DNA of 64,000 bases from Pteria penguin (Eukaryota; Mollusca; Bivalvia; Pterioida; Pteriidae): the NCBI GenBank assembly GCA_035048485.1, contig CM068584.1:57351739-57415738 (forward strand), given 5' to 3'. A model generated the notes under the pieces. It worked only from the letters and a program-made list of their open reading frames with translations. It made no database searches and was not told where the DNA came from. Positions 53,975 through 64,000 of this stretch are shown here, piece after piece. The first letter of the stretch is position 1, and every line of letters starts with the position of its first letter. The translations under genes and the position numbers were made by a program.

Positions 53975-54762
53975 GCAACTAAAGACGATAAGATGATGAA
54001 TCAACGAGTATTTCAGACGACTCCAACCCACATTTTCATGTACCTGCACAGACTTCTACAGATCTTACTTCCATGAAAACACCACAATCAGATCAGTCTT
54101 ACATTTTGTACTACACACAAAATGACACGACTGTTATGGATACAACACGAGAAACACCACATCTGAACACTTGCTTTGCATCTAACTATGATCAGTCACA
54201 CAGATCATACAGTAAGGCTCATCCACAAGACACAAACACATTTATAACACATTTACCACACACTGCATCATCACTGTGGAGCAGATAGAATGAATACAGA
54301 CAATACAAATTCACTTTACAGAGCATCATCTCAATCACCATACATTTACCAGACACAGTAACATCATGGAACACACCCACAAGGTACAGAAAACACATTT
54401 GCCACACACTGCGACTGCACCATGGAGCACGTACACACAGAGCACATTTACCACCACACGGCTACCACAGACAGTAACATCACCATCACAAACACATTAT
54501 ACACTTAACACAAGTACTAGAAATTTATATAGTACAGAAATGTCACAGGACACAGGACACATCAGATGCTTCACTTTCATTCAACCAAAGACTAATGTCT
54601 ACAAAGAATTCATCACTGGATGCTCTAAAAGACGTAAGTACCTTACACGTACAGCAGATATCAGAAGAGCCAAGTACATCTATACGAGGATCCCCTCGAA
54701 AGCACCATGGGCAAACCCTAATCAGTGTAGCCACAAAAGATAATGTAGCTGATGAAAATGGT
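53975..54762 (+). other. exon-like block rich in Thr/His/Ser with internal repeats, frame-broken
   Basis: An acceptor (TTTTTACTTTCAG) and a donor (GTAAGT at 54763) frame the block. Open segments: acidic/Ser start (STSISDDSNPHFHVPAQT), a Thr-rich region with near-repeats ITHLPHTASSLW and THLPHTATAPW, and LDALKDVSTLHVQQISEEPS near the end. Stops occur near 54286 and elsewhere, so at least two shifts are needed. A disordered linker exon of a host gene is likely; the family is unknown. Confidence 0.35.
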
Positions 54763-54799
54763 GTAAGTAAAATTTATCAGACCCATGTTTCACTATATT

Positions 54800-55304
54800 T
54801 TAATGAGAGAATTTGCTCAGAGAACATAATTTTATTAATTTAATGGCCCGATAAAATTGTTAAATATTCGAATACTCATTTGATACTCATCAGTAGACAA
54901 GGAATTAGTGTCCTAGACATAACATTAAGATTAGCATATAGTACATAAAGCAAATCGTTTCTTGCATTTTTTTCTTAGTTGATAGCAAAAATCTTTTTTT
55001 GCAACTTAATCTTTACTTACACTGATCGGGTACTGAGGGACATAGCACACGAGTATACAACTGTCTCTTTAATTTAATTGCAGAGTTTTGTAAAGTTGCA
55101 GGGAATTATAAATCTGTACATGTAATGAGAATTATTATTTCTTAAAACTGTTTGCTTCCACTGTTATTTGCCTGTAGGTGTGATTTATGACCTATCCAAT
55201 AAAATGTATATGTTGATAATTTGCTGTTTAAATAATCATTCTTTTTCGTTTGAAGTTTGAAGGCACTCACTGGGTCCAATCCACAGAATAGGAATAGGAC
55301 ATAG
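54800..55304. other. non-coding stretch
   Basis: AT-rich, no feature recognised. Confidence 0.4.
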
Positions 55305-55632
55305 GAAGAATCTGCCTAGTATAATTCCGCCTTAGACGGCTACCACTGAATGTCCTGTTTTAGACGGATTCTGCCTAATTATAATATTAGGCGGAATCAC
55401 CTAGCGTTCTCTTTGCAATATTCTGCCTAAGATATCAACCAATGAGTGTGCCTGTGTTAGACGGATTACGCCTAATTATAATATTAGGCGGAATCTACCT
55501 TACTTCTTTTTAATATTTCGAGCCATATACCGTACGGAATTCGCCCCGGACTGTTCATTTATTGCAATACATATACTTAGACGGAATATGCCTAACATAA
55601 ACTTAAAAATACGTCTAATGTTAGGGCGGACA
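55305..55632. repeat. cluster of TTAGACGGAATxxGCCTAA palindromic motifs
   Basis: Two nearly identical 38-bp palindromic units (55359-55398 and 55457-55495) have the form TTAGACGGATTCTGCCTAAT, TATAAT, ATTAGGCGGAATC. Further single motifs lie near 55311-55340, 55430 and 55579-55600. The pair is spaced 98 bp apart. No ORF. Confidence 0.85.
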
Positions 55633-55853
55633 TTTTCGTACAAGTACTGAGTATGCATATTTGTGTCACCTCTGTGAAGCCTCTATCTAAGACATGCTTC
55701 TGCAAGGTTATGACAAAGGCTGAAATCAAGATCAGATAAACTGAAAAGGGAAGTAAATTCTAAAACCAGTGGTTAAGTCCCACAGGCAATGACATAACAT
55801 CTCCCTACAGGTTGTTAGCGTCTAGATACGTAATATATTTCGTAGGATCATAA

Positions 55854-56025
55854 CAGATCAGGGTTATTAGCCTCGCTATATCTCTTGCTAACCAGACAGA
55901 TCAGGGTTATTAGCCTCGCTATATCTCTTGCTAACCAGACAGATCAGGGTTATTAGCCTTGGTATATCTCTTGCTAACCAGACAGATCAGGATTATTAGC
56001 CTTGCTACATCTCTTGCTAACCATA
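55854..56025. repeat. 43-bp tandem repeat, 4 copies
   Basis: Units start CAGATCAGGGTTATTAGCCT at 55854, 55897, 55940 and 55983 and end CTCTTGCTAACCAGA. The first two are identical, the last two carry one to three changes. Confidence 0.95.
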
Positions 56026-56776
56026 GACACGCCTCCCCGAAGCCTTGTTTCGAAAAGGTGTAGGTAGTAATATATATCCCATAATACACCCCTACCCAGT
56101 ACAAACCATACAACACATGCATGGTGTTGTACACACCTGTGTGGTGTGATATTATGAATGTACACACTTGTGTAGTGTGATATTTTGACATATTTATGAC
56201 AATAACAAAGTAAGGAGATGACTTAACATAAGATTTTCAATCTTGTTGTCAACTCCTTTACTTATATGTTATAATAACTAAATGTTATGATGATTTATTT
56301 GAATAAATACTGTTTAAACCAATAAAAAAGTTATGATACAAATTTCATATGGTGTAAATAAAATATGTATATAATGAAGACAAACAGATAGCGTGGTTGA
56401 AAGATCGTGGTATATCTAATGAATATGCTTTTGTTTTGCATCTATGTGTGAAGACCATGATGATGTGCAATGAGTTTACAGTAAGTATATACATTCGTAC
56501 TCTTTTAACACATACATCTTCCTTGATACAAAATTAATTGCTGAAAATAAACATCACAATAAAATCTAAGAGAACTAACATGCAATTCCAAGAGGGAGTA
56601 TTAAAAGAAGATTTTAAAGAAATACAGGCATTCATAGCTTGATCGTCATGAACTTCCATGGACACGATCTAGATTAAATTGTAGCCGACTGGATTATAAA
56701 TATGTTTTCTATGTAATTTTGAACAAATGAATACTTTTATTTTGTTCTTGTCATGGACTTACCCCATTTCAACCAG
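56026..56776. other. non-coding stretch
   Basis: An inexact direct repeat CACACCTGTGTGGTGTGATA / CACACTTGTGTAGTGTGATA lies at about 56133-56182. No gene. Confidence 0.4.
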
Positions 56777-56949
56777 CAACACAGTGTAACTATGTTGTTG
56801 TGGAAAACACAACGGACAAACATCAAGTTACTTCCATGCATAATGTAAACACACTCTGTTCTAAATATGGAATGTATGCTGCTTCCGATACATCGTGTAA
56901 CAATGATTCTAGTGAGTGCAGCAGTACTCCTCATGGAAACCACAATAGG
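56777..56949 (+). other. exon-like ORF (unassigned), 57 codons
   Basis: Between an acceptor (CCCATTTCAACCAG) and a donor-like GTATGA. The frame TQCNYVVVENTTDKHQVTSM, then NTLCSKYGMYAASDTSCNND, is open throughout in phase 2. Polar, Cys- and Asn-rich. Possibly part of the same plus-strand transcript as 53445-54762. Family unknown. Confidence 0.35.
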
Positions 56950-58790
56950 GTATGAAAGAGAATGGATTAAGATTTGTTTAATGGAATTAAAAACGGAATC
57001 AAATCTTCATAAATGTTTACCGTCAACTGATCCTGATACTAAGGCATACATGGCTACCGAAAAGTTATATGCTCTTGGTGTGACAGTCATTGAACTAGAA
57101 CACTTGCTGCTACATACTAGACACTCGAGTGAAAATCACAGGAATTTATTTCGAGTTCTACTGCACTTTTAAATATTATGCCTGGAAATAATAATTGCGA
57201 AAAAGAAGCTAATCTCATTAGTGTTCTCTTGACCTAAGGCAGAGGTGTCGGGCTAAAAGTGAAAAGTTGGTTAATTCTAGTGGCATTGTAGCTAGAATCC
57301 CCATTCTTATAGAAAGCATTATCAAGTATTACAGTGGTGACCTTAGTATGTGCGAGATTCCCTCAATGTTTGTAATGAAACTTGTATTTGGATTAGTGAG
57401 AGTGTATATCTCTCACCCTGATTCAAACTCAACTACTGTGAATACCATTTCAAACTCATAGGGAGGTGCATGAAGTACCGCCTTAGTGAGTAGCGGTGTC
57501 ACTTGACACGGTTCAATTCTAATACACAAAAGGTGGAGAGTGTAAATGGAACCCTTAGAGGGTCGTTACACACAAATGTGCCATACATTTTGATGGTAGA
57601 CCTCATAGTACTATTCGCAATGTAACAATGGTCCTTGAGAATCAAGCTGATGGAAATGCAAGGTGCAGTTATACCACCTGGAAGTAAACTAGCCAAAGCC
57701 CTAAAAGGAGATCAGTATACTTACACATACAACAAACAGTATTTTAGAAGCAAGCAATCTAAATTGAAAAGAGCTGAAAGTTGTGCAGAATTGTACTAGT
57801 TACACTGAATTCATAAAGATATTAAATACCAGAAGTCTCAGCTGTTAAAAATACTATACAACCAAGCAGCCAAAGACCATGAAGAGGAAGTGACTGCAGA
57901 CCATGCATATGCAACAAGTTACAAGGCAACATGCAGCTAGGTTCATGCTGACCAGTGCAGTGATTAATGTTCTTGCAGTGCTTTCTATCAGTATGAATGT
58001 AATATTTACCGAAGCTTCATACTGGCAGAGGTGACTCACATCTAGTGGATGGTTATGTTTCAATAAATGCGAGCAAAGTTAAGTTTAACTATTTCTAGTA
58101 CATGGTTCATGGTCAAGGTGACAAGATCATTGACTTCAAGGTCATTTGTTGAAAGGGATTTATAGATAAAGTACACACGTCATATATGTTTTTTACTTTT
58201 TATATTTCAAATGTTATGGACAAGGTCGATGTTGCAGACTGACACCTGAAACACAGATAAGGAAAATGCTAATATATATGGACCCCCGACACCACTTATT
58301 TCGATCCCGGGACATACAAAGGAAATACCATATGTAAATTGTTGTATTCTATAGACATTCAATATTTTCAAACATTTTTGAATAAATGAATGTTTTAGGA
58401 CGTTTATGAATTAATCATTAAACATATCATATACGGACAATTAACCATAGTGAGAAAGAACAGGGGGATAATTTAACCTTGAATAACTTAGCAACCCTAG
58501 GTTATACTTTTTTACACTGATATAGAAGAAACGATAGAGTTTTTGTACAGATGGATAAAAATAATATGAGAGACTCCGCAATTAGTAATTTTTACCACAT
58601 GAATCAGCGAATAAGTTTATTTTACAAAGATTAAGCAAAGAATAAATATGATGATATCTTTCAATTATTGCATATATCCCTCAAAAGCAATGAGAGTTTT
58701 CATATACTGATCTAACCTGTTGTTATCCGATTCCATGAACACTTGAAATATCTTGACATCAATTTAAAGTATGCTAAAATGGGATGCCTC
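56950..58790. other. stretch with short unassigned ORFs
   Basis: A frame at 56950-57172 (YEREWIKICLMELKTESNLH, then KLYALGVTVIELEHLLLH) and one at 57267-57461 look protein-like in composition but match nothing I know. The rest has no signal. Confidence 0.3.
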
Positions 58791-58809
58791 ATTTTGTGCT
58801 TTGTCAAAA

Positions 58810-58885
58810 AATACCGTATAACCAGAAATCTTCGCGATATACTTATTTTCGCGAGTAATTTGAACACGCGAAAATAAGTTACCGT
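58810..58885. repeat. palindromic TTTTCGCG repeat (MITE-like)
   Basis: ACTTATTTTCGCG (about 58840-58852) pairs with CGCGAAAATAAGT (about 58868-58880). The outer text ACCGTATAACCAGAAATCTT is a phrase I associate with a widespread invertebrate repeat. Confidence 0.65.
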
Positions 58886-59547
58886 AAAAATTGTACTCCG
58901 GAAAAAAACGGGGACCAAACTGGTATTAATTTCATCCCCGTTTCTCCATGGACGTCTAGGAGGCGAAACAAGTATAAATCCAGGGGATCGACGACAAACT
59001 CAAATTACGGGTATGTACAATTTTAAAACCTTAAGTGATGATTTCGTTATGTCAGTGGTTTCCCACATTTGTCGATAGCTAACAAGCAATTATAAACGCG
59101 TGAATGAATACTGCATATTTTAATCAAAGCCATTGTACGTGTCCGTTTTCCTTTAATTGAATATTTATTGTTTGAAGGTACTTTCGCTGGGTCAATGGAC
59201 GGAGTGTTCTTTCCCATGCACGGGAAGGCAGATAAATGCCACCCGAAATTCCGATTCCCCTCCGAATTCCACTAATCCAAGCAGCAGTCAATGCTATGAT
59301 AAACAGAAAGTGTTTGGATGCTAAAAGATCTAATAATGAACTTCACCATCTTGATTCAGCTGTTATGCACCATGGAAAATGAAGCAGATAATTTATGCAG
59401 AAAGCAGTCACAAAAGTGCACCATTTTGAAGTGTATATATTTCGGCTTTTACATGTTTGAATGTGTATTCTTTTGTTTAGTCATGAATTGTAGTTGATAT
59501 TAATAGATGTAAAAACCCCTGTTTTTGGCATTTTATATGAGGCACAG

Positions 59548-59765
59548 AGCACTTGTTTCTTGTGTGGCACTGGTGAGCAAATTTTGCTCACATGAGCATA
59601 TTAGGAGTAAAATTTTAGAGGAGTTTTACTGCTTTGCACATGTGCAAAAGTTTGCTCACATGAGCATTTTACCTCATTTGTATGTTAAATTGCACATGAG
59701 CAATTATATTGGATTCCAGATGAGCAGCTCATGTGCAGTTTGTGAGCAAATTTTGGTATGAGATT
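59548..59765. repeat. cluster of overlapping TGCTCACATGAGCA-type palindromes
   Basis: TTGCTCACATGAGCAT (about 59586 and 59652), TTGCACATGTGCAA (about 59636), TTGCACATGAGCAATT, GAGCAGCTCATGTGCA and TGAGCAAATTTTG follow one another. Each contains CACATG/CATGTG. The plus frame 59525-59761 stays open but looks secondary. Confidence 0.8.
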
Positions 59766-59769
59766 CTCT

Positions 59770-60468
59770 AGGTTGATATCTTTACAACCATAAATAGCCG
59801 TTATCATGGATCTTTTTTAGTTTGGCCGCTATTTGAATTTAAAATTTTAAAATAATTACATAATGTGCTTTTTTATTTTTAGTGTTATCGTTTCAGAACA
59901 TTACCAAACGATTTTCCGTAACAATTTTAGTATGTAACGTGTTATTAGTATTTGAAAATGAGAAATTTAAAGATTTTTAGAAATATCTTACTTGCGTAAC
60001 TTGCATGTATTTTCTGATTCGTCGTATGAACAGAGTATAAAAACAAGAGTTTGAGAAAGTATTTTGAATTCGAATTCTTAAACAAAAATCACACTTTATT
60101 CACTACCCGCTACTGATGAACAACGCAAGAAAAAATTCTCCGAGCGTCCGGATTACACATCGGAGAACCGCGTTGAATTTGCCTTGCATAATACCTCGCA
60201 CAGCACCACTGTTATAGAGGATTTAAACGTGTGTGATACTCCACGGGCAAGCGCAGTAACTCGATGCCGCAATAAATGCGTATATTCAATGAAGTATCTC
60301 GGTTTTGTTCAGGAATATCCAATATATTTGTATGGAAATTCTAAATGTTTCTTTTAGTTAAATTTGTAGTGTTTCTTTCTTTGGGCAATATTTTTTTTTA
60401 ATTTCAAATATTAATTTATTTGTATCCTTGATTTATTTTTTTTTTATTTTGTTGTTTTATTTGTGTGT

Positions 60469-60499
<31 letters not shown>

Positions 60500-61908
60500 G
60501 GGGACACGTATTAGTATGAGTTAAGTACATGTAAGTCATTCTCCCGATAATTATTCTTTCTTTCCTTCTTTTTATCTACATATTTCTTGTTAATGAGGAA
60601 GACCCGCCCCGTTGCCTCGGCAATAGGTAAGCTCTAGTTTCTTCTTATGATTTTTTAAACACTTTCTTTCTCCTGCCCTTCCACTTTTTTTGCACAGATC
60701 TAAGAGATTTTGAGCAAAACGCGTTTGGTCGCTCCGTACGTCTGTGTGGACTTCCTTAATTCAGCAACGCCTGATAATGTTCAATAGAATGTTGTAACAG
60801 TCACCATAATTCAACAGTGAGCGTCGTCATGTGACCTCGAGGTAGTGCTTTATTTTCAGCTGGTATATTCGTGTTTAAAAACGCTGGTTGCTAGGCTAAC
60901 AATTTTAGCAGTTCTTGAATATGTTTTAACAACGGACTAGTGCGTCAATAATAAACTAACACAAAAGTGTCTTATAGTTTTCTGTTTCCATACTATTATC
61001 GATGGAAAATGTTTCTACAAAAACATAAATAAAATAGTACCTTTGTGAATCCAGATGCCAGAAATAGGGGTGGGATCCTTGGGACGGAATCACCCTACCC
61101 CTTTTGAAAATTTTCACACACAGGGACATTTTGAATTAATTTTGATACTGAAACTTTTTTTTCCTGGCGCAGATTTTTTCGTCTCTCACAAACTAGACAT
61201 TACGCTTCTTTGTCCAATATGTTTGCATGGGAGTGTGGACATACGTAATGAAAGGGCTATTCCAATACTATAAAAATACCACCCCTTCCAAATCAAAAAG
61301 GTAATTAATCTGGATGGTTCTACGTTGGCAGATACAGAGAAAGGAGCATGGATGGTACGGATGATAAGAACCCCACTCCCCATACACACACATTCTTAGT
61401 CATAAAATTCTTTATTGGCAATATAAGAGATAAACCCTTTTCGTGGCTGCATAGTTACCATATTATACTTTGGATCGGTAACACAACTTCCTCTTTTCAC
61501 TTTTCATTCAAAATCGCTTTATTCGTCCCTGGTTGTTTTTTTTTTTAGTTCAATGACTCTCATTTATTCAGTATGCACTCGCTGTGTAGGATCGTGTATA
61601 ATTCTGAAGAGTTCGTCTTCAATGAAAACCATTTCTGATTTGTATGTTACTTATTCGAACACTCCAAAACATGTGTCAACAAACGGATGTGTAAACTGAT
61701 GTGTATTTGTCCACGGTAAAGAATATATGTATGAATTATATTATGCTTTCCAAATGTGTGGTCCGTAGTGCTGTATTGGAATTTGACTTTTGTAACTCGG
61801 AGAAAGGATAGTATTATCTGAAAATCGTAATTTATCAATTCCCACATATCTCATTTGCGTTTTTACATTTGCATGGGGAGGATGGAGTTTGTCACAAGTA
61901 CAAATGAT
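59770..61908. other. intergenic stretch
   Basis: No supported gene. Short ORFs at 61055-61548 show no domain. GC-richer spots occur near 60130-60260 and 60720. Confidence 0.4.
60462..60503. repeat. (TG)n(G)n microsatellite
   Basis: TG repeat from 60462, then a run of about 21 G. Confidence 0.95.
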
Positions 61909-62073
61909 GGTTGGTTGATTACGGTTTTACGTCGTTTTCAACAATATTTCAGTTATATCGCGACATGGCAGCAGGAGGGTACCAACCTCTTAAACATAGT
62001 GATGCAACCCGGAATCGAACCCGGATCGTCGGCGCCGCAAGCCAAGCGCTTAACCACTACACCAAGCCTGCCT
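61909..62073 (-). mobile_element. SINE-B copy, full length
   Basis: Head, box B, body and tail of SINE-B on the minus strand, with a few changes (GATGCAACCCGGAATCG). A target-site duplication is only weakly visible. Confidence 0.9.
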
Positions 62074-62474
62074 CTCAATCAAATGGAAAATGACAGACAT
62101 ATTTCAACAATTAAATATTTCCATTCCATGTTACTTAACCTTTATACCTTAGAATTACTTTTTGAATTACATGTATTTCACTTTACATGAAGAAACACTC
62201 TAAATTTAACTTTAAACCAAATACATGTTCTTCTGGTACATTCCATGATAAAATATCATTATAGTCAAAGCAAAATAGTATGTATCATTTGAACGTATAT
62301 GATGATCCCTGCCTTATTTAGGTATGGAGATTGTAGCCATTCGTACCAACTGTATAAATTCCGCGGGCAATTTTACTCACAGTCGACTTGATAATACTAA
62401 AACACGTAAATGCCTTCCCGGCCCTCCTCCTTTGTGGGCCAACCAGAGCACACCTTTGTCAACTATACGATTGA

Positions 62475-62716
62475 ATGATTTTTGTTTAAAGTCACACCAC
62501 GAATATTTTCATTTGCCCGATGCGGGACATACAAATTTTGACCTTCGCAACGGACCCACCTTATGCAGTGAGGGATCTTTAACGTGCCATGTATACCACG
62601 ACACGGGGCCTCGATGTTACCGTCTCATCCGAAAGACAGGACACCGGCATGACCAGAGCAGGACTAGAACCCCGGCCTCCCGATCAGGAGGCCAGCTCTA
62701 GGCCATGCCGGCTTAT
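62475..62716 (-). mobile_element. SINE-A copy with internal deletion
   Basis: The minus-strand head ends at GCCGGCTTA (62708-62716). The body is SINE-A-like, but the segment between the tail and GATGCGGGACATACAAATTT has lost about 25 bp. Confidence 0.85.
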
Positions 62717-62983
62717 ATAATCTATACGACCATTGCTATCGTGTTTATGTCTTTGAATAAACTGTATTTGTTTGCTAAGTTTGAATTAACTTTGGAAAAT
62801 AACACAGCGCATCATTCATTCACTACACGGCCACCCTACATACACCATAATATGTGCCGACACCTCGATACTCGCCAGGGGTTGACATCCACAACACCAT
62901 ATCTAGTAACTTATTCTCAATTTTTTTGCACTTTACATTTTTATTGATCTTATTAAACTTTTCCTTTTTCGTCGTCTTTAACG

Positions 62984-63144
62984 TTGGTTGGTTGATTAGT
63001 GTTTTACGTCGCTTTCAACAATATTTCAGTTATATCGCGACATGGAAGCAGGAAGTTACCAACCTCTTTAACATAGTGGCGGGAATCGAACCCGAATCGT
63101 CGGCGCCGCAAGCCGACGCTTAACCACTACACCACGCCTGCCCC
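62984..63144 (-). mobile_element. SINE-B copy, full length with small deletions
   Basis: An 11-bp target-site duplication CGTCTTTAACG lies at 62973-62983 and 63145-63155. The head has lost a few bases near box B (GTGGCGGGAATCGAACCCGA). Confidence 0.92.
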
Positions 63145-63169
63145 CGTCTTTAACGTAACATGTTTCATT

Positions 63170-63464
63170 TATGGCTGAAGTAAAAATACCAGAATTTTTC
63201 GAAACTCTTAGATCGCATATTAGTCATTTATCTCAACAATGAAGTGATCATGAGCAAAAGTTACCTGGTCTCTCGGTGGCTTCAAATAAACAAGGAGTAA
63301 AATTACATGTAAGATTCCTTAGCGGTCAATCTTCAGAATATAAAAATAGGATCATTTGTAGTGAAAAATACGTTAAATTAGATGGTGGTAATGAGAATCG
63401 AACTAAACTAATTGCCTATGAGACTAGTAACTATGACGTTTCTGATTTGAGAAGGGTTAAGTGA
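63170..63464 (+). pseudogene. short decayed ORF (unassigned)
   Basis: ATG about 63172 opens MAEVKIPEFFETLRSHISHL, then TGA near 63243, then continues open (KLHVRFLSGQSSEYKNRIIC) to 63464. Composition is protein-like and the stop is single. Possibly a gag- or TE-type fragment; no match recalled. Confidence 0.25.
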
Positions 63465-64000
63465 GCATTCAGATTATTTTGGGGAAAGATTTAAAAGTGG
63501 GCTAGTCACGCGATTTTCGGAAATTACTGACCAGCCAGTACACTTATGTCACTATACCAACACTTCAGTCTGATACATCCACTGAATGTCCTGTGCAATC
63601 AATTGCCTCTCTAACAACCATTGTACCCATTGTGCATACACCTATATCCAGTCCACTCATGCACCCCATTTCTTCCGCCAGTGACTACGTTGACGCTATG
63701 GTCTCAACACAACCATCAACTGCTAAGTGAATTGTAAAGATAATTCAAACATTCTTATAAAAATCTTAATATTTATGATGAACATCCACAACGATATCTG
63801 ACCTTGGAGAAATAAGAGGAACGTTCTAACATATTCGAGGAAACTGCACGCGCGCAGACTTCTGATTCGAGAAAACTTCATCCGCGAGCAGAAAAAAGTA
63901 CTAACTGCTATAAACCCTCCTACACCTACATCCAAGTTACGTAGTATTGCGCGTAGCATCCGAGCCTCAGACAGCAGTAGGTATACCAAGGTCCTTTTTG
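63465..64000. other. window-end stretch, no gene recognised
   Basis: An 88-codon minus-strand frame (63723-63989) has a low-complexity C-terminus and no domain. Confidence 0.35.

Noticed and set aside
55854..56025. CRISPR-like array
   Set aside because: The units are contiguous with no unique spacers, and the sequence is eukaryotic. It is a simple tandem repeat. The same holds for the 21-bp and ~69-bp arrays.
15616..63144. tRNA genes suggested by box A and box B sequences at several positions
   Set aside because: Each lies at the head of a SINE-A or SINE-B copy with body, tail and often target-site duplications. None shows a complete cloverleaf with a matching acceptor stem by eye.

Overview
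The window looks like AT-rich nuclear DNA from a lophotrochozoan animal, most probably a bivalve mollusc. It has no prokaryotic gene organisation. Coding sequence is sparse, GT-AG exon borders are visible, and most recognisable protein sequence belongs to transposable elements. Two tRNA-headed SINE families (here SINE-A and SINE-B) recur with target-site duplications. The species call is inference from repeat content, not from a marker gene.

Layout, left to right. 0.1-4.3 kb: an unrecognised ORF with a 72-bp duplication, then wreckage of Gypsy-type retrotransposons (gag, an integrase/RT-RNase H chimera, the pol C-terminus, a polypurine tract and LTR) interrupted by a 795-bp element with ~186-bp nearly identical inverted arms. 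4.3-15.5 kb: a minus-strand exon with an NRF1/ETS-like promoter; then a minus-strand transposase-like gene split by a nearly intact BEL/Pao retrotransposon (5487-12753) with matching LTRs and a 5-bp duplication CTGTT. 15.6-23.5 kb: SINE-A, dispersed repeats, a decayed DDE_Tnp_4-type transposase, a truncated DIRS-like element (gag, RT, RNase H; no tyrosine recombinase seen), a ~69-bp satellite and an SGNH-hydrolase-like ORF.

24.6-28.2 kb is the best candidate for host coding sequence, all on the minus strand: a small CARD-like protein and a phase-consistent multi-exon model for a single-pass membrane protein (Ser/Thr-rich stalk, membrane span, proline-rich tail). The stalk exon can also be read through its donor into a second membrane span and a very short tail. 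A SINE-A copy sits in or beside the stalk exon.

31.0-38.7 kb holds an I/Jockey-type LINE (CCHC ORF1, then endonuclease, RT and RNase H ORF2, coupled by an ATGA overlap) cut by a pogo/Tigger DNA transposon. 40.5-50.8 kb holds fragments of BEL/Pao, LINE endonuclease, L1-like ORF1, LINE RT and LINE C-terminus, several SINEs, and a Tc1/mariner transposase gene with what reads as a 730-bp GT-AG intron. 51-60 kb is rich in tandem and palindromic repeats with a few unassigned exon-like ORFs on the plus strand. 60-64 kb has three more SINEs and a short decayed ORF.

Many reading-frame breaks are single-base changes in or next to homopolymer runs. Mutational decay and consensus error in a long-read assembly cannot be told apart here. 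No true tRNA, rRNA, CRISPR array or operon was found.
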